From Rhabdothermincola sediminis (GTDB lineage Bacteria; Actinomycetota; Acidimicrobiia; Acidimicrobiales; Acidimicrobilacustridaceae), in the NCBI RefSeq assembly GCF_014805525.1, contig NZ_JACFSZ010000003.1:124001-188000 (forward strand): a stretch of DNA of 64,000 bases, given 5' to 3'. Shown here one piece after another: positions 57,928 to 64,000 of the stretch. The notes under the pieces were generated by a model. The model did no database searches. It was not told the origin of the DNA and saw only the letters and a program-made list of their open reading frames with translations. A program made the translations under genes and the position numbers. The first letter of the stretch is position 1; each line of letters begins with the position of its first letter.

Positions 57928-58433
57928 CACGATGAACAGCAGGAGCGACTCGTCGAAGCGCTCCTGCAGCCCGACCACGACGTCGGAGCGGTCCAGCACC
58001 GCCTTGGCCGCGGCCAACACCTCGGCGTCCGCGGGGCTGCCAGCCCTCGCCGACACGGCGCCGACCAGCCGCGTCTGGCCGTTGTTGACGAGGGACGCGA
58101 ACGCCGAGGAGCACACGTAGTCCTCCAGCGACTCGACGCCCTCCAGGGCCCGATCGTGCACGGGGTCCCGGCTCTGGGAGCGCATGTAGTAGTAGTAGTG
58201 CGACACGATCCGGTCGACGGGGTGGTCGAGGTCGCCGATCATGTGGTCGCAGCGCATGCCGTACGCCAAGCTGGCCAGCGCGTCGCCGGCGAGGAACGCG
58301 CGCAGCGCGGCTGCATCGTCGGGTGGGATCCGCTCGTCCGCGTCCCGGAACAGCACCCAACCCGGTGCGAGCTTCCACGCGGCGTCGAGCAGCCGCTGGC
58401 GGTTCTGCCGGTCGTCCCAGCCCTCATAGCGGC
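57928..58433 (-). pseudogene. in-frame chimera of glycosyltransferase-2 and sulfotransferase fragments
   Basis: Read from 58433 downward, the first part is an interior piece of a family 2 glycosyltransferase: YEGWDDRQNRQRLLDAAWKL, WVLFRDADERIPPDDAAALR and GMRCDHMIGDLDH. Near 58230 it switches in frame to a sulfotransferase C-terminal half: PVDRIVSHYYYYMRSQSRDP, LEDYVCSSAFASLVNNGQTR and VVVGLQERFDESLLLF. Neither piece is complete: the glycosyltransferase lacks its nucleotide-binding start (a TAG precedes it at 58436-58434), and the sulfotransferase lacks its PAPS-binding N-terminus. The 3' end abuts antisense deacetylase sequence. A start at GTG 58356 would be possible, but a functional protein is unlikely. 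Confidence 0.7.
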
Positions 58434-58436
58434 CCT

Positions 58437-59062
58437 ACGCGGTGAAGCCGGGAGTGGTGGGGTGGGGGTCCACCGTTGAGGTGGGGGCCTCCGTGGATCT
58501 CGCGACTGCTCGACGGTCCGAGAGTCGGGAGGCCCCGGTGGTCGACGGTAGTTGCGGTGCGGTGTGGAAAATGGTTCGGCGCGCCCGGGTTCGAGGTGCT
58601 GTCGGTCGACGCTGACGGCGAAGGTGCCGTCCGTGGTGTGGATCACTACTGCCCGCGGGCGCTTCCCCACCCGCCCCTGGTCGAACTGTGCTGGGAGAGG
58701 ACCGCTCGGCGAGCGACTCACCAGATCAGCCGGTGTAGCGGGGATTCGCCGTGCACTCCTCGCCGCGGCGTTCGCCCTCACGTCATCTCGAGCCGTCGTC
58801 GTCGATCCCGTGGTCGTGGTCGTGGACCCACCCCCGGTGCTCGTGGTGGTGGGCTCCACGCTCGTGGTCGTGGTCGGCTCGGTCGTCGTGGTGGTGCTCG
58901 ACGACGTCGTGGTCGTGGTCGGGTAGATGTCCGTCGTCGGGTAGATATCGTTCGCCAGAGGGATCGCCTGGGGGTTGGGGTCCTTCAGCACATCCGCGTG
59001 CGCGAGCGCCGCCGACGCACTCACTCCGAAGCTGAGCAGCGCACGAACATGCGCCGACTCAT
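58437..59062 (-). pseudogene. decayed exported Thr-rich protein, possible amidase_2 domain
   Basis: An ATG at 59062 begins SRRMFVR, but the signal-peptide core (ALLSFGVSASAALAHADVLK) continues in a different frame, so the start is frameshifted. A Thr/Ser-rich linker follows, with the duplicated DIYPTT and runs of Thr. Then VGKRPRAVVIHTTDGTF resembles the first zinc-His motif of N-acetylmuramoyl-L-alanine amidases. After it the frame loses similarity, while another frame reads NPGAPNHF and VDHRGLPT, so a second shift is likely. It ends next to the glycosyltransferase fragment. I take it as a dead cell-wall enzyme, with the domain call tentative. Confidence 0.5.
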
Positions 59063-59216
59063 CCGCCCGTTCAGGTAGGCGTTCACCAACTGCTCACGAG
59101 ACGCCCACGAACTATGACCGTCCGGCTCGATGCGGTCGGCGAGCCGGATCCCGCGGCCCACAGCACGGTGAGGCGCATCGCCATGCTCCAGCAGCTTCGC
59201 CGGCGGTGGCCGCGCC

Positions 59217-59222
59217 TACACT
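59217..59222 (+). promoter_or_regulatory. -10 element for glgX-treY
   Basis: TACACT on the plus strand ends 8 bases before GTG 59231, with no Shine-Dalgarno. It favours this start over ATGs further upstream. The 168 bases from 59063 hold nothing else I can identify. Confidence 0.5.
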
Positions 59223-59230
59223 CCGCCGCT

Positions 59231-61357
59231 GTGGAGGTCTGGCCTGGGGAGCCCTTCCCTCTGGGGGCCACGTTCGACGGCGCGGGGACGAACTTCTCCA
59301 TCTTCTCCGAGGTGGCGGAGCGGGTCGAGCTCTGCTTGTTCGACGACGATGGCCACGAAGAGCGCCTGGATCTGCCCGAGGTCACCGCGTTCATCCATCA
59401 CGGCTACCTGCCCGGCATCCAACCCGGACAGCGCTACGGATTCCGGGTCCACGGGCCATGGGCGCCGGAGGAAGGCTCACTGGCCAACCCGGCCAAGCTG
59501 CTGATCGACCCGTACGCCAAGGCGGTCGAGGGCCAGGTGGACTGGGCCGAGGCGGTGTTCCCCTTCCTCGGCGACCCCCACGCCAACGAGCCCTCGCACG
59601 CCGACAGCGCACCGTTCGTCCCGAAGTCGGTGGTGATCAGCCCGTACTTCGACTGGAGCGACGATCGCCACCCGCGCACCCCCTGGCACGAGACGGTCGT
59701 CTACGAGACCCATGTCAAGGGCTTGACGTGGCGGCACCCGGAGGTCCGAGAGGAGCTCCGGGGCACCTACCTCGGCCTGTGCAGCCGACCGGTCATCGAT
59801 CACCTGAAGAAGCTTGGCGTCACCGCCGTCGAGCTGATGCCCGTCCACCAGTTCGTCCACGACCATCGGCTGGAGCAGCTCGGGCTGCGCAACTACTGGG
59901 GTTACAACTCGATCGCCTTCCTCGCCCCGCACAACGAGTACGCGGTGTACGGCCAGCGCGGCCACCAGGTGCAGGAGTTCAAGCAGATGGTCAAGATCCT
60001 GCACGCCGAAGGCATCGAGGTGATCCTCGATGTCGTCTACAACCACACCGCCGAGGGGAACCACCTCGGGCCCATGCTGTCGCTGAAGGGCGCGGACAAC
60101 GCCGCCTACTACCGGCTCGACCCTGCGGACCGGCGCCGCTACGTCGATTACACCGGCACCGGGAACAGCCTCAACATGCGGCACCCCCACGTGCTACAGC
60201 TCATCATGGACAGCCTCCGCTACTGGGTGCTCGAGATGCATGTCGACGGCTTCCGCTTCGACCTCGCCGCCACTCTGGCGCGCGAGCTGCACGACGTCGA
60301 CAAGCTGTCGGCCTTCTTCGACCTGATCCAGCAGGACCCGGTCGTCAGCCAGGTGAAGCTCATCGCCGAGCCGTGGGACGTGGGCGAGGGTGGCTACCAG
60401 GTGGGGAACTTCCCTCCGTTGTGGTCGGAGTGGAACGGGCGCTACCGCGACGAGGTCCGAGACTTCTGGCGGGGCGTCGACAACACCGTGGCGGAGTTCG
60501 CGTACCGATTCACCGGCTCCAGCGACCTGTACGAGTCCAACGGTCGCACCCCGTCGGCGAGCATCAACTTCGTCACCTGCCACGACGGATTCACCCTCGC
60601 CGACCTGGTCTCCTACAACGACAAGCACAACGAGGCCAACGGCGAGGACAACCGCGACGGCACCGACGACAACCGGTCGTGGAACTGCGGTGTCGAAGGC
60701 CCGACCGACGACCCGGAGGTGATCGCCCTCCGGCGCCGGCAGCGCCGCAACCTGCTGGCCACGTTGATGCTCTCGCAGGGCGTGCCCATGCTGCTGGGAG
60801 GTGACGAGATCGGCCGGACCCAGCAGGGCAACAACAACGCCTACGCCCAGGACAGCGCCCTCTCCTGGTACGACTGGGAACACGCCGACGAAGCATTCCT
60901 GCACTTCACCCGGGCACTGATCCGGTTGCGCTCGGAGCACCCCGTCTTCCGCCGACCGCGCTTCTTCCAAGGCCGGGCGATCCAAGGCGAAGACGTCGAC
61001 GACATCGGCTGGTTCACCCCAGAGGGCACGACCATGACCGAGGCCGACTGGTCGGCCGGCTTCGCCAGGGCCTTGGCGGTGTTCCTCAACGGGGACGCCA
61101 TCCCGGCCCGGACCCCGCGAGGGGAGCCGGTGCGTGACGACAGCTTCTACGTGCTGTTCAACGCCTCCGACGACGCGCTCGAGTTCACCCTGCCCGACCC
61201 GAGCTACGGCGAGCACTGGGTCAAGGTGCTCGACACCTTTGAGGACGCCATGAAGCACACCTTCCCCCGCCCCGACGGGGAGGCCGCCAAAGCCGGGGAG
61301 TCGGTGACGGTGCGAGCCCGTTCGGTGGTGCTGCTCCGCCGGGTCGACGGTGCCTGA
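59231..61357 (+). CDS. glgX: glycogen debranching enzyme GlgX/TreX
   Basis: A 708-residue GH13 isoamylase-type enzyme that removes alpha-1,6 branches. The N-terminal CBM48 begins VWPGEPFPLGATFDGAGTNF. The catalytic domain has LDVVYNHTAEGNH, the nucleophile Asp in VDGFRFDLAATLA (about 343), the acid Glu in LIAEPWDVGEGGY (about 380) and FVTCHDGFTLADLVSYNDKH for the transition-state Asp. LGGDEIGRTQQGNNNAY is a conserved late motif. GTG 59231 begins the domain; the longer open frame to 59114 adds 39 unconserved residues. treY follows after two bases, so it feeds trehalose synthesis. Confidence 0.94.
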   Translation: MEVWPGEPFPLGATFDGAGTNFSIFSEVAERVELCLFDDDGHEERLDLPEVTAFIHHGYLPGIQPGQRYGFRVHGPWAPEEGSLANPAKLLIDPYAKAVEGQVDWAEAVFPFLGDPHANEPSHADSAPFVPKSVVISPYFDWSDDRHPRTPWHETVVYETHVKGLTWRHPEVREELRGTYLGLCSRPVIDHLKKLGVTAVELMPVHQFVHDHRLEQLGLRNYWGYNSIAFLAPHNEYAVYGQRGHQVQEFKQMVKILHAEGIEVILDVVYNHTAEGNHLGPMLSLKGADNAAYYRLDPADRRRYVDYTGTGNSLNMRHPHVLQLIMDSLRYWVLEMHVDGFRFDLAATLARELHDVDKLSAFFDLIQQDPVVSQVKLIAEPWDVGEGGYQVGNFPPLWSEWNGRYRDEVRDFWRGVDNTVAEFAYRFTGSSDLYESNGRTPSASINFVTCHDGFTLADLVSYNDKHNEANGEDNRDGTDDNRSWNCGVEGPTDDPEVIALRRRQRRNLLATLMLSQGVPMLLGGDEIGRTQQGNNNAYAQDSALSWYDWEHADEAFLHFTRALIRLRSEHPVFRRPRFFQGRAIQGEDVDDIGWFTPEGTTMTEADWSAGFARALAVFLNGDAIPARTPRGEPVRDDSFYVLFNASDDALEFTLPDPSYGEHWVKVLDTFEDAMKHTFPRPDGEAAKAGESVTVRARSVVLLRRVDGA

Positions 61358-61359
61358 GC

Positions 61360-63744
61360 GTGCCGCGGGCTCCGGTCGCCACCTACCGGGTCCAGCTCGG
61401 TCCGGCGTTCACCCTGGATGACGCCGCGGCGCTCGTTCCCTACCTCGCCGAGCTCGGTGTCAGCCACCTGTACACCTCGCCGATCGCGGAGGCCGAGCTC
61501 GGCAGCCCTCACGGCTACGACGTGGTCGACCACCACCGGGTCCGAGCCGAGCTCGGCGGCGAGCCGGCGCTACGCCGGCTGTGGGCGGCGCTACTGGCCC
61601 ACGAGATGGGCCAGGTCGTCGACCTGGTCCCGAACCACATGTCGATCGCCACCCACCGGAACCGGTGGTGGTGGAGCCTCCTCGAGGACGGCATCCACAG
61701 CCGCTATGCCAGCTACTTCGACGTCGATTGGGATGCGCCCGGGGCCCGGGGACGGGTGGTGCTGCCGTTCCTGGGGCTACCACTGCGCGACGCCGTCGAG
61801 CAGGGCGCGCTGGTGGCCTGGTCACCTCCCGGTGAAGCCCGGTTCACGCTCCGCCACGGGCAGCGCACCTGGCCGGTCGCCGATTCGTCGCTCGGAATGG
61901 TGGGCCTGGCACCGGGTGACTGCCCCGAGCGGATCGCCGAGGCGGTGCAGACCGCCAACCGCCATCCCACCCTCCTGCTCGAGCTGGCGGACAGCCAGCA
62001 CTACGAGCTGGTCGAATGGCGGGCACGCGAGCGACGGCTGAACTACCGGCGCTTCGCCGACATCGACAGCCTCGCCGCGGTGCGCGTCGACCAGGCACCC
62101 GTCTTCGCCGACGTGCACCGGCTGCTGGCGGGCTGGATGCACGACGACCTCGCGAGCCGCGCGGTGCAGGGTGTGCGGGTCGACCACGTCGACGGGATCG
62201 CCGACCCTGGCGCCTACCTCGACCGGCTCCGTGAGCTGGTCGGCGATCGATGGGTGGTAGTGGAAAAGATCCTGGCGGCGGCTGAGCGGCTGCCGGCCTC
62301 CTGGGCGGTGGCGGGCACCACCGGTTACGACACCGCGGCCCGGCTCACCCGGCTGTTCGTCGAGCCCGCGGCCGAAGCGGAGCTGGTGGAGCTGGCCCGC
62401 GCCGCCGAGCCGAGGGAGCGGACCTGGGAGGGCTGCGTGGCGGCGGCCAAGCGAGAGCTGGCCACCGGGGCGCTGCGTCCGGAAGCCGAACGCGCCGCTC
62501 GGGCCCTGGCCGGTGATCCACCAGCACGCGACCTCACCGCGACGCTCGACCAGGTCATCGAGGATGCCGTGGCCCTCCGCACCTACCGGCGCTACGGCGC
62601 GCCACACCACCAGCCGGCCTATGCAGTGCGCTTCGCGCAGCTCACCGCGCCACTGTCCGCCAAGGCCATCGAGGACACCGCGTTCTACCGTTGGCTGCCC
62701 CTCGTGGCCTTGAACGAGGTCGGCAACGACCCCGCCCGGTTCGGAGCCGACGCTCCCGCCATCCACGACGAGGCGGTGCGGTCGGCGGCCGCGCACCCGC
62801 TCGGCATGTCGACGATCTCGACCCACGACACCAAATGGAGCGCGGACGCCAGGTTGCGCCTGGCGCTGGTCTCCCACGATGTGCAGGGATGGCGGGAGGT
62901 GGTGACGGCATGGTCGGCGCACAACCGCCGGCATCGAACCGGGACGCTCCCCGACCAGGCGATCGAATACCTCTACTACCAGGCCCTGGTGGCGGCCTGG
63001 CCCATCGATCGGGCACGGACGACCACCTACCTGGTGAAGGCAGCACGGGAACGTAGACGGCACACCTCCTGGACGAACCCCGACGAGCGCTACGAAACCG
63101 CACTGCGCCGATTCGTCGATGGCACGCTCGGCGATCCGGCGTTCACCTCCTCGCTGGCGGCGTTCGTGGCCCGTCTCGACCCGGCCGCCCGCGCACTCGG
63201 ACTGGCCCAGGTCACGCTCCTGCTCACCATGCCCGGGGTGCCCGACCTCTACCAGGGCGACGAGCTGTGGAACCACTCGCTGGTCGACCCCGACAACCGC
63301 CGACCCGTCGACTTCGAGGAGCGCCGCCGGGCACTGCGCGACGCGACTTCGAGCGATCCAGCCCTGTGGTGGGGCGAGGCGGGCGACCGGGTCGGCGACG
63401 GTCCCGGGCTGGCGAAGATCGGCGTCATCAACCAGCTCCTGCGGCTCCGGCGCGCCAGGCCCGATCTGTTCGACGAGCACGCGGGCTACACACCGCTGCC
63501 GCTCTCCGGTCCGGAGGCCGGGAAGCTGATCGCGTTCGCTCGAGCGGAAGCGCTGGTGGTGGTGGTGCGGCGCGCCCCCGTCGACCCCGGGTCCCGAAAC
63601 TCGCCCGACGCCACCGTCGAGCTCCCGGCGGGTCGCTGGCGCGACGTGCTCGGCGGCTGGCGCGGGCCTGGCGGACGCACACCGGTCTCCGAGCTGCACG
63701 ACCCGCTCCCCTCGGCCGCGCTCATCCGGGCGGACGGCCCTTGA
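61360..63744 (+). CDS. treY: maltooligosyl trehalose synthase
   Basis: A 794-residue GH13 intramolecular transglycosylase that turns the reducing end of maltodextrins into a trehalose unit. ATYRVQLGPAFTLDDAAALV is the TreY opening, YTSPIAEAELGSPHGYDVVD is next, and VDLVPNHMSIATHRNRWWW follows. VRVDHVDGIADPGAYL carries the nucleophile Asp, VVVEKILAAAERLP the acid Glu, and STISTHDTKWSADARLRLAL the third Asp. GTG 61360 starts two bases after glgX. The usual partner treZ (trehalohydrolase) does not follow within the window. Confidence 0.95.
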   Translation: MPRAPVATYRVQLGPAFTLDDAAALVPYLAELGVSHLYTSPIAEAELGSPHGYDVVDHHRVRAELGGEPALRRLWAALLAHEMGQVVDLVPNHMSIATHRNRWWWSLLEDGIHSRYASYFDVDWDAPGARGRVVLPFLGLPLRDAVEQGALVAWSPPGEARFTLRHGQRTWPVADSSLGMVGLAPGDCPERIAEAVQTANRHPTLLLELADSQHYELVEWRARERRLNYRRFADIDSLAAVRVDQAPVFADVHRLLAGWMHDDLASRAVQGVRVDHVDGIADPGAYLDRLRELVGDRWVVVEKILAAAERLPASWAVAGTTGYDTAARLTRLFVEPAAEAELVELARAAEPRERTWEGCVAAAKRELATGALRPEAERAARALAGDPPARDLTATLDQVIEDAVALRTYRRYGAPHHQPAYAVRFAQLTAPLSAKAIEDTAFYRWLPLVALNEVGNDPARFGADAPAIHDEAVRSAAAHPLGMSTISTHDTKWSADARLRLALVSHDVQGWREVVTAWSAHNRRHRTGTLPDQAIEYLYYQALVAAWPIDRARTTTYLVKAARERRRHTSWTNPDERYETALRRFVDGTLGDPAFTSSLAAFVARLDPAARALGLAQVTLLLTMPGVPDLYQGDELWNHSLVDPDNRRPVDFEERRRALRDATSSDPALWWGEAGDRVGDGPGLAKIGVINQLLRLRRARPDLFDEHAGYTPLPLSGPEAGKLIAFARAEALVVVVRRAPVDPGSRNSPDATVELPAGRWRDVLGGWRGPGGRTPVSELHDPLPSAALIRADGP

Positions 63745-63785
63745 TGGACCAGCCTCGGACATCCCTGGACCAAGGAGACATGACC

Positions 63786-64000
63786 ATGAAGAAGACGATC
63801 GCACTGGTGGCCGCCACGGCAGCGCTGGTGCTCGGCGCCGCCGCGACACCGGCGTCGGCAGGCCCCCGGTTGAGCATCACCGTGGTCAAGACCGTCGGCA
63901 CCACCCCCGGCGTGTGCGGGACCGAGAGCGCGATCACCGTGGCTCCCGGCACGACCGTGTACTACTGCTACACGGTCACCAACGATTCGGAGGTCACCTT
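63786..64000 (+). CDS. exported protein with DUF11/SdrD-like repeat start (partial)
   Basis: The first 71 residues are visible and the gene continues past the window. The signal peptide is KKTIALVAATAALVLGAAA with cleavage after PASA. The mature part (RLSITVVKTVGTTPGVCGTE, then ITVAPGTTVYYCYTVTNDSE) matches the beta-sandwich repeats of actinobacterial surface proteins, where TVKNTG-like phrases recur. Two cysteines could form an internal disulphide. AAGGAG at 63772-63777 is 8 bases before ATG 63786; ATG 63780 is too close to it. It is not TreZ, so the trehalose operon ends with treY. Confidence 0.75.
   Translation, partial: MKKTIALVAATAALVLGAAATPASAGPRLSITVVKTVGTTPGVCGTESAITVAPGTTVYYCYTVTNDSEVT

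Noticed and set aside
58780-58930. GTGGTGGTCGTGG-type repeats on the plus strand resembling a microsatellite
   Set aside because: They are the antisense of a Thr-rich linker of the decayed exported gene and need no separate explanation.

Overview
The window is about 70% GC and almost fully coding, with many GTG starts, 1-4 nt overlaps between genes and an actinobacterial gene order. The best inference is a member of the Actinomycetota, probably an Acidimicrobiia-type lineage. Supporting evidence is a DUF501-ppx pair, an Rpf-type cell-wall hydrolase, a bS22-type 33-residue protein with a second tiny basic protein resembling bL37, and the run rsmI-metG-tatD-rpf-rsmA-ispE-(tRNA-Gln)-glmU-prs-rplY-pth-mfd-surA-mazG-eno-ftsB. 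As I recall it, this run matches the order conserved around Mycobacterium tuberculosis Rv1003-Rv1026. The phylum is well supported; the class is inference.

Layout. 0-2.7 kb: end of an epimerase, an enoyl-CoA hydratase, and a GNAT/aminotransferase pair. 2.7-4.1 kb: ppx and DUF501. 4.1-16.6 kb: a block lodged between DUF501 and ftsB, which are neighbours in relatives. It carries a dispersed molybdenum hydroxylase / form II CO-dehydrogenase-like system (coxG, mocA, coxS, coxM, xdhC, coxL), a DrrAB-type ABC exporter, a YceI protein, a pirin, a YcnI protein with a membrane partner, and a 53-residue secreted peptide. 16.7-36.3 kb: the housekeeping block, read on the minus strand, ending with rsmI, DUF192 and ychF. 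36.3-48.8 kb: PHP phosphoesterase, bL37-like protein, prolyl oligopeptidase, queF, a cupredoxin, an SGNH/MBOAT O-acetylation pair, a phosphohexomutase, an amidase, a VOC protein and a second crotonase. 49-57.7 kb: a secreted protein, a diiron protein, TetR, YihY, adenosine kinase, M1 aminopeptidase, TerC and UspA. 57.7-59.2 kb: a graveyard of gene fragments. 59.2-63.7 kb: glgX and treY, for glycogen-to-trehalose conversion. The last gene, a secreted protein, runs off the end.

How it works together. Most genes sit in tight, probably translationally coupled operons. Single genes and operon heads show a recurring pattern: a TANNNT -10 hexamer 6-10 nt before the start codon with no Shine-Dalgarno, which predicts leaderless transcripts. 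I used it to settle several starts. Notable oddities are a GlmU lacking its acetyltransferase half, an rsmA whose only sensible start is CTG, a cupredoxin with no normal start or signal peptide, a chimeric glycosyltransferase/sulfotransferase pseudogene, and several perfect intergenic hairpins. I found no CRISPR array, insertion sequence, prophage or recognisable defence system.
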